Of a stretch of DNA of 64,000 bases, positions 37,387 to 46,411 are shown one piece after another (the stretch's first letter is position 1; each line of letters begins with the position of its first letter). The notes under the pieces were generated by a model, which searched no databases, was not told where the DNA came from, and was given only the letters and a program-made list of their open reading frames with translations. This stretch comes from Prevotellaceae bacterium (lineage in GTDB: Bacteria > Bacteroidota > Bacteroidia > Bacteroidales > Paludibacteraceae), in NCBI GenBank assembly GCA_020636675.1, contig JACJXK010000012.1, positions 12,211-76,210 on the forward strand, written 5' to 3'. A program made the translations under genes and the position numbers.

Positions 37387-38718
37387 ATGAGTGTTAGAAA
37401 GATTTTGATTTTCATTGTGGGCATTCTTATGTCTGCAACTGTGGTGGCACAGAAAAGTACGAGTGTTTTGCTATCCTTGAAAAACGGAAGCCGAATAAAG
37501 TGTAACATTGTAGAAGTAACGCCTAAACAAACAAAAATAGAAACCTCAGATGGTTCTGTTTTTGTCTACTCTTCAGATCAAGTGTTGAGTATAGTGCCTT
37601 TACAAACGGAAACTCCGCAACAGAATTTGTCTACTCAAACTTCAACTTCATCAAATGTTCAGGTTCCTGTGTCTGTAGTGAATAATAAAGTTTCCATTGC
37701 AGAACCTGAATATGCAGGAGAAATAGTTTATGCAGAGAACGGAAATAAAGCAGTGAATCTAGAAACTCAAACAATAAAGATAAAGACACAAGGTAATGCA
37801 TCTTTGTATGTTACAGGAATAGGAGCGGTTACGACCCGTTATGAAGTCGAGGGTGTGACTTCGCCAATAAAGATAAAAGCATCAAAAAATGATACACTGA
37901 GGTTTATATGTAGCGCAAAGGATAATAGTGAAAATCCACGAGATTATCTTTGTGTGTTCAAAATGGAGCAAAGTAAAAAACGCCGTTTTGCGGAGGTGGG
38001 TAAGGCTAGCACCTATGGAGGTGTAGAGAGTAAGGGAAATCAAAGTCTTTCATTTACTGCAACTAAATATGGAAATCATTCTTATCTGATTGAAATTAGC
38101 GGATTGAAATCTGGTGAATATGGTTTCAATATGACAAGCAATCCTTCAAGAGTGTTCTGTTTTAGCTTTGATAATGGAAGTTCTGATATGTCTATCTCTG
38201 TGCCGGTAGATGAATCTGAGTCTGTACAATCTTCAGACTATGAAGAGATGCAGGCTCAAATGGATTATTTGAAACGAGAGATGGCATTGTCAAAAGGTAA
38301 ACCGTGGAGAGTAGATCAGGGCGGATATAAGGGTTTTGTAGATTTGGAATGTCGGATAAGTAGTAGTGATGAAGATAATTTAATGATTACAACTTCTCAT
38401 GGATATCAGTTTGGTAGTCACTTGTTTTTAGGAGGAGGAGTCGGCGTTGCAAAGCTTACTTATAATTATGACGAAGACACAGCGGTACCTTTGTTCTTCG
38501 ATATACGAACCAATTTTTTTAAGAGTAGGTTTACTCCTGTGTTTGGAATGAAATTGGGATATGATTTGTCATCAGCTCGATTCGGGGCTTGTTATGATTT
38601 TTCTTTGGGTTGCAAATTCCGTATCAGAAAAAAAATGGCAGTCAATCTGAGCCTTCAAGTTGGAGGATATGAAGATACATATGCTACATTTGGCCCTTCA
38701 ATCGGTTTTGAATGGTGA
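37387..38718 (+). CDS. Uncharacterised outer-membrane beta-barrel-like protein
   Basis: I do not recognise a named family. The 443-residue product has a signal peptide (about 1-21, ATVVAQ), a short SH3-like strand region (LSLKNGSRIKCNIVEVTPKQTKIETSDG, about 29-56) as seen in many Bacteroidetes envelope proteins, a Ser/Thr/Gln-rich linker, a beta-rich middle (about 115-270), a short helix (about 283-298) and a C-terminal barrel-like part (about 312-443) with alternating strands ending in Trp. The IS1380 element ends 15 bp before its ATG, so its native promoter and leader have been separated from it. Confidence 0.75.
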   Translation: MSVRKILIFIVGILMSATVVAQKSTSVLLSLKNGSRIKCNIVEVTPKQTKIETSDGSVFVYSSDQVLSIVPLQTETPQQNLSTQTSTSSNVQVPVSVVNNKVSIAEPEYAGEIVYAENGNKAVNLETQTIKIKTQGNASLYVTGIGAVTTRYEVEGVTSPIKIKASKNDTLRFICSAKDNSENPRDYLCVFKMEQSKKRRFAEVGKASTYGGVESKGNQSLSFTATKYGNHSYLIEISGLKSGEYGFNMTSNPSRVFCFSFDNGSSDMSISVPVDESESVQSSDYEEMQAQMDYLKREMALSKGKPWRVDQGGYKGFVDLECRISSSDEDNLMITTSHGYQFGSHLFLGGGVGVAKLTYNYDEDTAVPLFFDIRTNFFKSRFTPVFGMKLGYDLSSARFGACYDFSLGCKFRIRKKMAVNLSLQVGGYEDTYATFGPSIGFEW

Positions 38719-38759
38719 TCTTGGATGTAATGCTTTTGTTTTGAAAAAACAGAAAATAA

Positions 38760-38801
38760 AGAGCCATGTCAGACTTTGATTTAGAGTACTGATATGGCTC
38801 T
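38760..38801. terminator. Terminator between the convergent outer-membrane gene and uvrA
   Basis: 13-bp arms AGAGCCATGTCAG (38760-38772) and CTGATATGGCTCT (38789-38801) with one wobble pair. T-rich flanks on both sides fit a bidirectional terminator, better in the uvrA (-) direction. Confidence 0.75.
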
Positions 38802-38824
38802 TCCTTTACTTTGATACTTGAAGA

Positions 38825-41677
38825 CTATTTAACATCTAACTCTTCTTTCAAGAATTTTCCGGTTATACTGTTTTTGTTTTGAGCCACCTCTTCAGGTGTG
38901 CCTTGGCAAATAAGTTGTCCGCCGTCCCGACCACCATCTGGTCCGATGTCTATCAGATGGTCAGCCACTTTGATGACGTCAAGATTATGCTCGATCACCA
39001 AAATGGTATTTCCTTTGTCTGCCAACATATTAAGCACGTTGAGTAGAATGCGGATGTCTTCGAAGTGTAATCCGGTTGTCGGCTCATCTAATATGTAGAG
39101 GGTGTTTCCTGTGTCTCTACGCATAAGCTCCGTAGCAAGTTTGATACGCTGGCTTTCGCCTCCGGAAAGCGTAGTTGAGGGTTGCCCTAGTTTAATGTAG
39201 CCTAATCCGATGCTCTGTAGCGTTTTTACTTTTAGAAATATGTTCGGGATGTTTTCGAAAAATTCTACTGCCTGATTGATGGTGAGATCTAATACGTCGG
39301 CAATAGATTTTCCCTTATAACGAACTTCAAGCGTTTCTCTGTTGTATCTTTTCCCGTGGCACTCCTCGCAAGGAACATATACGTCCGGCAAAAAATTCAT
39401 TTCGATGGTTTTATACCCGTTACCTCCGCAAGTTTCACATCGGCCACCTTTCACGTTGAAAGAGAAGCGGCCTGGTTTATATCCCCTCATCTTAGACTCT
39501 GGGAGTGAAACGAAAAGGTTCCTTATGTCGCTGAAAAGGTCGGTATATGTTGCCGGATTGGATCTTGGCGTGCGACCTATCGGAGATTGATCTACCGTTA
39601 TCACCTTGTCCACGTTGTCTATGCCTTCCACACTGTCGAATGGCAAAGGGTCTTGTAATGACCTGTAGAAGTGCTGGCTGAGGATGGGCTGTAGCGTGTC
39701 GTTTACCAATGTTGATTTTCCGCTTCCTGAAACGCCTGTTACACAGATGAATTTGCCTAAAGGAAATGTCACGTCAATCCCCTTTAAATTGTTTCCTCTT
39801 GCTCCTTTTATGGTGATGGATTTCCCGTTCCCTTCTCGTTTTATTTGAGGCACCTCTATCTTCTTGATCCCGTTCAGATAGTCGGAGGTGAGAGTGTGTG
39901 TCTTCAACATCTCTTGCGGAGTGCCGGCGAAGACTATTTCACCGCCATGACGGCCGGCTTTCGGTCCGAGGTCAACCACATAATCGGCATTGAGCATCAT
40001 GTCCTTGTCGTGCTCTACCACGATGATGGAATTACCTATGTCTCTCAGCTTTTTGAGCGAGTTGATGAGCCTTACGTTGTCTCTCTGATGAAGTCCTATG
40101 CTGGGTTCGTCCAAAATGTATAACACATTTACCAATTGGGTGCCTATTTGTGTGGCTAGTCGTATGCGTTGGCTCTCGCCTCCGGATAGGGTCATGGAGG
40201 CTCTGTTGAGTGAGAGGTAATTTAGTCCCACATCCAAGAGGAAGCTGATGCGGGTGCGTATCTCTTTCAGAATTTCTCCGGCAATTTTCTTCTGTTTGTC
40301 GCTTAGACGCTCCTCTACATTGTCAATCCACTCCTTCAGCTCTGCAATGTCCATGTTGGAGAGCTCGGATATGTTCTTGCCGTCAATGCGGAAATGGATG
40401 GCTTCTTTATTTAGTCTTGCCCCTTTGCATTCGGGACAAGTACAAGTCTTGCTAAACTGGCTGGCCCATTTCTGTGCGGTGGCGGAGGCTTCGCTGTCTT
40501 GCTGCATCTCCACGTATCTCAGTACGCCCTCGAAAGAATATGCGTAGCTGGAGGTGCCCAAAGCTGCGTTTTTGACGCAGATTCTATCCTCGCTTCCGTT
40601 CAAAATGATGTCAATGGCCTCTTCTGGAATTTGAGAAACGGGATCTTTTAACGAAAAACCATATTTTTCGGCGATAGATTCCAATTGCCAGAAGAACAAG
40701 GACTTCTTATATTTCCCTAGAGGAATGATGGCTCCGTTGTATATGCTCTCTTCTTTGTTGGGGATGATTTTGTCTGTGTCTATCTCTGTAATGACACCTA
40801 TTCCTTTGCATTTTGGACAGGCACCGAATGGAGAGTTGAATGAGAAATTGTGGGGAGCCGGCTCGCTGTAGGAGATCCCGGAGGTGGGGCACATCAGCAT
40901 TTTGCTGAAATGACGGATGCTTTCGTCGTCTTTCCTCATCACCATGATGGATCCGTTGCCTTGTTTCATGGCTATCTGCATCGATTCTTTCACTCGTCTT
41001 TCGTTTTTTTCGGAAACGATGAGTTTGTCTATCACCACTTCTATGTTGTGGTTCTTGTACCTGTCCACCTTCATGCCATGCATGATTTCCTGAATCTTTC
41101 CGTCTATCCGGACGTTCAGGTATCCGCGTTTGCGAACTTGCTCGAATAGCTCCTTGTAATGGCCTTTCCTCGCTTTTACAAGAGGAGATAGGATGAATAT
41201 GGCCTGATCCTTGTATTCTTGATGTATCAGACTCAGAATTTGATCTTCGGTGTATTTGACCATCTTTTCTCCCGTTACATAAGAGAATGCCTCTCCGGCT
41301 CTGGCAAAGAGTAGACGAAGGAAGTCGTAGATCTCGGTTGTGGTGCCTACTGTCGAACGGGGGTTCTTGTTAGTCGTTTTCTGTTCGATGGAGATGACGG
41401 GGCTCAGTCCTGATATTTTGTCGACGTCAGGACGTTCCATGTTGCCGAGAAAATTTCTGGCATAGGCGGAAAACGTATCGATGTAACGTCGTTGTCCTTC
41501 CGCAAAAATCGTGTCGAATGCCAACGATGATTTGCCACTTCCGCTTAATCCGGTCATTACGGTGATTTTGTTTCGGGGAATGGAAACGTCAATGTTTTTG
41601 AGATTGTGCACCCTTGCTCCTAATATCTCTATTTGACTTGTCTCCAACTGTTCCAAATTCACATTGTCATCTTTCAT
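38825..41677 (-). CDS. uvrA: UvrA, excinuclease ABC subunit A
   Basis: Damage-recognition ATPase of nucleotide excision repair. The 950-residue chain carries two ABC modules: Walker A GLSGSGKS at 43-50 with signature LSGGESQRIRLA near 500, and GVSGSGKS near 645 with LSGGESQRIKLA near 840. Zinc-binding CPTSG...CPKC and CETCGGNGY...CEEC cysteine pairs are visible. Length is normal. It is monocistronic on the - strand with a TAACTTTG -7-like box about 120 bp upstream. Confidence 0.98.
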   Translation of the reverse strand: MKDDNVNLEQLETSQIEILGARVHNLKNIDVSIPRNKITVMTGLSGSGKSSLAFDTIFAEGQRRYIDTFSAYARNFLGNMERPDVDKISGLSPVISIEQKTTNKNPRSTVGTTTEIYDFLRLLFARAGEAFSYVTGEKMVKYTEDQILSLIHQEYKDQAIFILSPLVKARKGHYKELFEQVRKRGYLNVRIDGKIQEIMHGMKVDRYKNHNIEVVIDKLIVSEKNERRVKESMQIAMKQGNGSIMVMRKDDESIRHFSKMLMCPTSGISYSEPAPHNFSFNSPFGACPKCKGIGVITEIDTDKIIPNKEESIYNGAIIPLGKYKKSLFFWQLESIAEKYGFSLKDPVSQIPEEAIDIILNGSEDRICVKNAALGTSSYAYSFEGVLRYVEMQQDSEASATAQKWASQFSKTCTCPECKGARLNKEAIHFRIDGKNISELSNMDIAELKEWIDNVEERLSDKQKKIAGEILKEIRTRISFLLDVGLNYLSLNRASMTLSGGESQRIRLATQIGTQLVNVLYILDEPSIGLHQRDNVRLINSLKKLRDIGNSIIVVEHDKDMMLNADYVVDLGPKAGRHGGEIVFAGTPQEMLKTHTLTSDYLNGIKKIEVPQIKREGNGKSITIKGARGNNLKGIDVTFPLGKFICVTGVSGSGKSTLVNDTLQPILSQHFYRSLQDPLPFDSVEGIDNVDKVITVDQSPIGRTPRSNPATYTDLFSDIRNLFVSLPESKMRGYKPGRFSFNVKGGRCETCGGNGYKTIEMNFLPDVYVPCEECHGKRYNRETLEVRYKGKSIADVLDLTINQAVEFFENIPNIFLKVKTLQSIGLGYIKLGQPSTTLSGGESQRIKLATELMRRDTGNTLYILDEPTTGLHFEDIRILLNVLNMLADKGNTILVIEHNLDVIKVADHLIDIGPDGGRDGGQLICQGTPEEVAQNKNSITGKFLKEELDVK

Positions 41678-41791
41678 GCCTTACCTCCAAATGCTAATGT
41701 TTGCTGCCTTTCTCGAAACCTGTGAATGTTCGATGCTAGCCTAACTCTTCTTTTGATTTAGACAAAAATCATGACTCAAATCAAAAGTCTG

Positions 41792-41799
41792 CAAAGTTA
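41792..41799 (-). promoter_or_regulatory. Putative -7 box of uvrA
   Basis: Reads TAACTTTG on the - strand. No TTG stands at 19-21 nt; a T-rich stretch lies in that region. Confidence 0.4.
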
Positions 41800-41862
41800 C
41801 GAATTTAAAAGCAAAAAAACTCATAAAGAAAAAGTTGGATAGTTAATAACTTGCGAGTGTCT

Positions 41863-41916
41863 GAATGAAAAGCAGGGGCGATGAATTGGAAAGTTCATCG
41901 CTCCTGCTTTTCATTC
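41863..41916 (-). terminator. 23-bp hairpin after the Rpn-family gene
   Basis: Arms 41863-41885 and 41894-41916 pair over 23 bp with one wobble around an 8-nt loop. It lies 17 bp after the Rpn-family stop. There is no terminal T run on the - strand, so it may also protect the 3' end of the transcript. Confidence 0.65.
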
Positions 41917-41933
41917 TATTTTCACCTTGATTT

Positions 41934-42848
41934 CTATAGCTCTTCTATTTCCTTCACCGAAAATCCGGTTGCTTTCATGATTGTCTCCATCGGAATGTTC
42001 AGGGATTTTAGGTTTTTAGCCATCTGCTTCCGTTCTTCCAACTGACCTTCTTGCTTGCCCTGTTCAATACCCTGTTCAATACCCTGTTCAATACCCTGTT
42101 CGATGCCCTGTTCGATGCCCTGTTGTATGCCCATGGCCATGCCTTTCTCCAATGCGTTGTCTATGAGAGTGCGTTCCACGCTGACCGCGTCCCAAAACTT
42201 GTCGTAGCCCATAAGTTCGGCTTCGGTGAAGGCCGATTTGCGGATGATCTCCACCGCCTTGTTGATTTCCGGATTCTGCGTCAGGTCTGACGACACCTCC
42301 GTTGTGCGGTCGCTTATCTCCGTGAGGAAACGAAGCCATAGCACGTGCATCTTCTTCTCCGCAAATGTCTTGGGAGTAAACTTGGGCAACTCCACCGATA
42401 CGATCTGGATGTCCTTCATCGCGATCGTTCCCGCCTCGTTGCGTGGCAGGATCACGTTGTAGTAGCTCTCCTCGTCCGTCGCCTTGTCGTTTATCAGGCA
42501 TAGGCCGTAGACGGGCTTGAGGATGGAATAAGAGGAGCCGGGAGACAACTGCCTGCTGTATGTTTTAGACAGGTTGAACAGCATCCGTTGGAAGAAGTCT
42601 TTCGTCCAGTACATCTGCATCTCCACGATGAACTGCCGACCATGGTTGTCCCGGCAGCACACGTCGACGATGCTGTTCTTCTTGAGCGGATCTTCCGACA
42701 GCAGTTCGGTCGGCAGATACTCGATTTCCTCGATGACGCGGTCCTCCAACGGCAGGAGCGCATTCAGAAAGCTCTTCACCAAATCGGGGTGTTCACCAAA
42801 TACCTTTTTGAAGGTAAGGTCTGCCTTCGGATCCAAATAATGCTGCAT
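41934..42848 (-). CDS. Rpn-family recombination-promoting nuclease (PD-(D/E)XK)
   Basis: A 304-residue protein of the PDDEXK_2/Rpn group, whose E. coli members are DNA nucleases that promote RecA-independent recombination. It opens with DPKADLTFKKVFGEHPDLVKSFLNALLP. The catalytic core shows Asp in SIVDVCCRD and the E-x-Q pair in QFIVEMQMYW (about 75-95). The C-terminal part has a run of IEQG tetrapeptides (about 240-265) followed by a charged helix. The repeat is encoded by a 12-bp minisatellite that could vary in copy number without shifting the frame. Such genes are often multicopy in Bacteroidales genomes. A good promoter lies 30 bp upstream. Confidence 0.88.
   Translation of the reverse strand: MQHYLDPKADLTFKKVFGEHPDLVKSFLNALLPLEDRVIEEIEYLPTELLSEDPLKKNSIVDVCCRDNHGRQFIVEMQMYWTKDFFQRMLFNLSKTYSRQLSPGSSYSILKPVYGLCLINDKATDEESYYNVILPRNEAGTIAMKDIQIVSVELPKFTPKTFAEKKMHVLWLRFLTEISDRTTEVSSDLTQNPEINKAVEIIRKSAFTEAELMGYDKFWDAVSVERTLIDNALEKGMAMGIQQGIEQGIEQGIEQGIEQGIEQGKQEGQLEERKQMAKNLKSLNIPMETIMKATGFSVKEIEEL
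42059..42130. repeat. 12-bp minisatellite, six units
   Basis: Three units CCTGTTCAATAC, two CCTGTTCGATGC and one CCTGTTGTATGC in tandem. They encode I-E-Q-G (the last I-Q-Q-G) in the Rpn-family protein. Near-identity of the units suggests ongoing copy-number change. Confidence 0.92.
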
Positions 42849-42877
42849 AGAGATAAATTTTTAGACGTTATACTTCA

Positions 42878-42909
42878 CAAAAATAGTATTTCGCGGACGC
42901 ATTTGCAAA
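42878..42909 (-). promoter_or_regulatory. Promoter of the Rpn-family gene
   Basis: On the - strand TTTG (plus 42906-42909), 20-nt spacer and TATTTTTG (plus 42878-42885). The transcript would start near 42871, about 23 nt before the ATG. Confidence 0.7.
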
Positions 42910-42955
42910 AAAGGGATGGAGAGTTTTTCCTCTCTTTGGAGGCAAGCATAAATAG

Positions 42956-42993
42956 AGAAGAAGAGATAAATGATAAAATTCAACTCTTCTTCT
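42956..42993 (-). terminator. Hairpin after the DUF4380 gene
   Basis: Arms AGAAGAAGAG (42956-42965) and CTCTTCTTCT (42984-42993) with an 18-nt loop, 18 bp after the DUF4380 stop. A moderately T-rich tail (CTATTTAT) follows on the - strand. Confidence 0.4.
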
Positions 42994-43010
42994 TTCTGGC
43001 AATATGTATT

Positions 43011-43967
43011 TTATGTTGTCTTATTTAAATAGCTTTTAATGTCGGATTCCGTCACGTCTTTGCTGAATCTGTGAATTTTCCATACTTCCGTGGCGCTGAT
43101 GACGCCACCGGGAGGAATTGTTTGGTACGGAGAATGATATTCCAATTCGAGAAGTGAGGTCTCTTTCCTGTCTGTGGCAAAGTTGTAAATCTCTACCTCC
43201 CTTTGTTCCGGATGTAGTAGTTGTTGCTCTTGGTGCAGGAAGAAAATCTGAAGAAGGGTTCGCCCGGAAAGTGTGGCTATGAAGGGCCTGCTGGGAGAAA
43301 TGAATGCTTTCGCCGTACACTCTTCGTGGTCTTTGTCTTTCTCTTTCGGCGTGAAAGAAAAATATCCGTCCTTTATCGTGTAGGGTGCAGGTCCTTGATG
43401 GGGATGGGTTGGCTCCGACACGGTCACGTCCTTCTCGTCAGCGACAGGTACGAAATTGAGATTGTGGCCATTTACTCTGGTGAGCATCCAGATGTCCCAT
43501 GCTATTGGTTTCTTCCGTATGTTTTCTGCTGTCACTTCGATGAATATGTTGTAACATTCGTCTGTCATGTCGTATTCTCCGACGATGATGTTTTTCGTGA
43601 AACGAATTCCGCTGATCGGACTGCCGTGCCCCTTCAATACGATATAATTATCGCTTTTTGTTATGATATTATATTTGTCGTAACTGATGTAAGGGTCTGG
43701 CGGCCAAAATAGGTCGGAATCTATCTTTTCTTTGTTGAGGCTCTGCCGTTTCCACCATTGGCTTTGTGGTCCTACCCACACCTCATGTCCGTTGTATGCT
43801 TTGAACTCCAGGTTTTTGGAGGAAGGCCGTATCCTTTTGGCTTCGTTCCATAGGTTGGAGTCGCTTTCCAAAATGTTTTCTCCATCGTTTATCTGTAAAG
43901 AAACAATTCTCCCTCCTACGTCAGGCAATATTCCTAACTTGACGTCTCCGTTCTCTATGTATATCAT
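43011..43967 (-). CDS. DUF4380-domain protein (mutarotase-like fold)
   Basis: A 318-residue protein without a signal peptide, matching the DUF4380 family. The start GDVKLGILPDVGGRIVSLQING-like pattern resembles the galactose mutarotase superfamily, which binds sugars on a beta-sandwich. Other landmarks are VWVGPQSQWW (about 63-72), WDIWMLTRV (about 158-166) and a C-terminal LELEYHSPYQTIPPGG. The biochemical role is not known. It begins 6 bp after the stop of a small secreted protein gene, so the two are co-transcribed, perhaps with the GH26 gene further upstream despite the hairpin between them. Confidence 0.82.
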   Translation of the reverse strand: MIYIENGDVKLGILPDVGGRIVSLQINDGENILESDSNLWNEAKRIRPSSKNLEFKAYNGHEVWVGPQSQWWKRQSLNKEKIDSDLFWPPDPYISYDKYNIITKSDNYIVLKGHGSPISGIRFTKNIIVGEYDMTDECYNIFIEVTAENIRKKPIAWDIWMLTRVNGHNLNFVPVADEKDVTVSEPTHPHQGPAPYTIKDGYFSFTPKEKDKDHEECTAKAFISPSRPFIATLSGRTLLQIFFLHQEQQLLHPEQREVEIYNFATDRKETSLLELEYHSPYQTIPPGGVISATEVWKIHRFSKDVTESDIKSYLNKTT

Positions 43968-43973
43968 CTGACT

Positions 43974-44486
43974 TTATTTTCCGGTTGCTGGTGAGCTTAT
44001 TTTGCTCTCTATCCTATTCTCTATGGAGGCAATCGCTGATAACAGATCTCGGTTCTTGATTTCCGTCTTGATGGTGTCGTTAACGGCATAGCTTCTTAGC
44101 CAAGAACCGATTAAAAATCCTTTGGCGTTGGCGATGGTGTCTGTTTCCATGAGCGAGGATTCGCCTAATAGGATGTTGTCGATGGCGTTGGAAAGAGTGT
44201 CTCCTAAATCTTTTATCTTCAAATCAATCCTAAGTGTGGTGTCTTTGAAGTTGTATCTGGCAAAGTATGCGATGTAGTAATCCCCTTCTCCTTTTGATAG
44301 GGAAAAAAGTTTGTCTCCACCTCCATTCCGTTCTACTAGAATGTAGTCAAAGGCGTTGGTTGACTCTGTGGTTGTTGAGTCTTCCTCTATGGATTTTGCC
44401 TTTTCTGTGTTTTCAACGGCATTGGCCTGAAATAACAAAGCGGAGGTGATGCTTATGACTAATAATGCGTATTTGTATCTTTTCAT
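43974..44486 (-). CDS. Small secreted protein of unknown function
   Basis: I do not recognise the family. From ATG 44486 the product is 170 residues with a signal peptide (MKRYKYALLVISITSALLFQANA), an acidic Ser/Thr stretch and a soluble domain with LVERNGGGDKLFSLSKGEGDYYIAYFARYNF. The frame is open upstream through the GH26 terminator but without protein-like sequence, so 44486 is the better start. It lies 6 bp upstream of the DUF4380 gene. Confidence 0.65.
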   Translation of the reverse strand: MKRYKYALLVISITSALLFQANAVENTEKAKSIEEDSTTTESTNAFDYILVERNGGGDKLFSLSKGEGDYYIAYFARYNFKDTTLRIDLKIKDLGDTLSNAIDNILLGESSLMETDTIANAKGFLIGSWLRSYAVNDTIKTEIKNRDLLSAIASIENRIESKISSPATGK

Positions 44487-44552
44487 TGCTTTTTGATTGC
44501 TGGTGAATGTCACAAAGATAGTGCCAATATTTGTGATGGTAAAACGAAAAGA

Positions 44553-44585
44553 ACGCATAGATTCCAAATTAGGGAGTCTATGCGT
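44553..44585 (-). terminator. Terminator after the GH26 gene
   Basis: Arms ACGCATAGATTCC (44553-44565) and GGAGTCTATGCGT (44573-44585) with one wobble and a 7-nt loop. A T-rich tract follows on the - strand. It lies 5 bp after the GH26 stop. Confidence 0.85.
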
Positions 44586-44590
44586 GCCTT

Positions 44591-46294
44591 TTATTTCATT
44601 ACTTTGAGGCAGATTGTATGGCCATCGTTTATTATATGAACGAAATAGATGCCGCTGTTCCATTTGGAACAGTTGATGTCTGTTTGTCCTCCTTCGCTGA
44701 TGGAAGACGATATGAGCCTACCGAAAGCGTCTGTTATGCTGATAATCGCCTTCTTTGAACAAAAAATGTGTAGCTCCTCTGTCAAAAGACTAGGATAAAC
44801 GGTGAAATCGTCAGTTTGAGTATTGTCTTTCATGTCAGATGCGCTTTCCCAACCCGACATCTCGTCCAATGTGATGATTCTATCGTCGTTTAAGTTGGAT
44901 GTCCAGACGGAGTTTGCTGTTTTGCTGATGAATCCTCCGTTCCATGTTTGGTACCAAGGCATCCACCAAGACCATGTGGCTCCGTCTTCATACATGTTGT
45001 TTACATCTGGAATCGGACCATTTTCTGTCAACGCTAATATCTTTGTCGCGCCAAATTTTGATTTCAAGGAAGAGAATGCTGAGAAATTACTTACGTGGTT
45101 GTTTGTGTCGTTGTAGATGTCGACACTCAAAACATCGTAATAGTTGGCTCCCGGATCCCATGAAGTGAAGGTCGCGTCTTGCGGGTTGAATACCCAAATC
45201 AGATTCTTGACTCCATTCTTGTTGACTATGCGGTCGTAAATGAGACGATAAAGGGCGGCAAATTCTTCTCCAGTATGGGTGCTCCACCAGAACCAAGAAC
45301 CTCCAGACTCGTGGATGGGACGGAATATGGCTGCAATGTCGGCTTCCTGTAATTGGAGGAAGAGACTGGCAATGTGATCGAGGTCTTCCGTCATCTGTTT
45401 GTATGTGTCAGACTCGCTGTCCCACTCGGTGGTGCCTGGTATGAAAGCCTTCGTGAAGTCGAATGTGGTGTAAGGATCTCCCGATCCTTGAACGTAGAAC
45501 GCGTCTACTTGGTCGCTTGGATCCTTCCAGTGCCATGTGAAGGCGGGAATTCCTCCTTTCTTCCATAATTCTTCGGCTAGAGAAATTGTCTTGTTGGTAT
45601 ATTCTTGATACCAAGATTCGGATGCTTTGGGTCCTGTCGCAAAGAGGAAGTCAAATCCGATGAGAGCAGGATAGTGCCCTCCGGCAGTATAGACTGCCTT
45701 TACATCTTCTTGCGAAAGGATGTCGGCGGATGTGTTTATGTCGCCTGTCATGATGCCGGAGATGGTTTTCTTCCCGAAGTTTTCTTTTAGAAAATTGTAA
45801 AGTTTTTTCGCCGATTCGGTCGCATTTGCCGTGACGGGCGAGTCTGATATGACGAATGGTTCCGGAGTGTATTCGGAGATGGCAATGTAATCGACATCTA
45901 TCCAACCCCAAGAACTAGTGATGGAGACCTCGTTTGTACCTGCGTTCAAGGCGGCGGTTGTTTCTACGTCGGTAAATGTAGCCGCTATTTCAAAGGTAGG
46001 ACTTCCTACTTGAACCCCGTTGACGTTGATGTTGTTGATTTTTGAACCTCCGTAGTTGTTCTGATAGTGGATGGTTAGCGTGTGGATGCCTTTTTTTTCG
46101 ACAGATACGCTGAAGGTGATGCTTCCGTTGTTTAGTTTGACATAACCCCCGTTGGAAGCATCTCCGCTTGTCTCCGCCATTGCCCCTTTCTCTAATACTG
46201 CCGATTCTGCCTCGTATTTGGTCGCCTCTGCGAAACATGGGCTTCCAAATAACACGCAGTAAAACAGACTGGTTGCTAAAAGAAATCTGTTCAT
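44591..46294 (-). CDS. Secreted GH26 beta-mannanase with CBM and T9SS sorting domain
   Basis: Extracellular endo-beta-1,4-mannanase (family inference). The 567 residues have a signal peptide (1-22, CFA), a CBM6/35-like carbohydrate-binding domain (about 26-142, YEAESAVLEKGA to WIDVDYIAISEY), a GH26 catalytic domain (about 150-480) with the acid/base Glu329 in IFRPIHESGGSWFWW and the nucleophile Glu424 in LALTENGPIPD, and a C-terminal 72-residue type A type IX sorting domain (about 496-567, FTVYPSLLTEELHI then SGIYFVHIINDG and a basic end). It should therefore leave the cell by the type IX system. It is the first gene of a small - strand cluster. No susCD pair is nearby. Confidence 0.95.
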   Translation of the reverse strand: MNRFLLATSLFYCVLFGSPCFAEATKYEAESAVLEKGAMAETSGDASNGGYVKLNNGSITFSVSVEKKGIHTLTIHYQNNYGGSKINNINVNGVQVGSPTFEIAATFTDVETTAALNAGTNEVSITSSWGWIDVDYIAISEYTPEPFVISDSPVTANATESAKKLYNFLKENFGKKTISGIMTGDINTSADILSQEDVKAVYTAGGHYPALIGFDFLFATGPKASESWYQEYTNKTISLAEELWKKGGIPAFTWHWKDPSDQVDAFYVQGSGDPYTTFDFTKAFIPGTTEWDSESDTYKQMTEDLDHIASLFLQLQEADIAAIFRPIHESGGSWFWWSTHTGEEFAALYRLIYDRIVNKNGVKNLIWVFNPQDATFTSWDPGANYYDVLSVDIYNDTNNHVSNFSAFSSLKSKFGATKILALTENGPIPDVNNMYEDGATWSWWMPWYQTWNGGFISKTANSVWTSNLNDDRIITLDEMSGWESASDMKDNTQTDDFTVYPSLLTEELHIFCSKKAIISITDAFGRLISSSISEGGQTDINCSKWNSGIYFVHIINDGHTICLKVMK

Positions 46295-46411
46295 GTTTTG
46301 TGTGTTAGTTTTGTGAATATTATGGTTTGTAGTTGAAAAATGTCCTATCGTGTGATTGATATCCTTGAATCTTCCGTAAAAGAGGACTGTGTGTTTCTGG
46401 TTTTCTTTATG
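46295..46411. other. Upstream region of the GH26 gene
   Basis: Short AT-rich spacer before the hairpin. I could not find a clear TAnnTTTG match for GH26 here. Confidence 0.4.

Noticed and set aside
42059..42130. Short tandem repeats as a CRISPR or origin iteron array
   Set aside because: Units are 12 bp without spacers and encode a tetrapeptide repeat inside an open gene.
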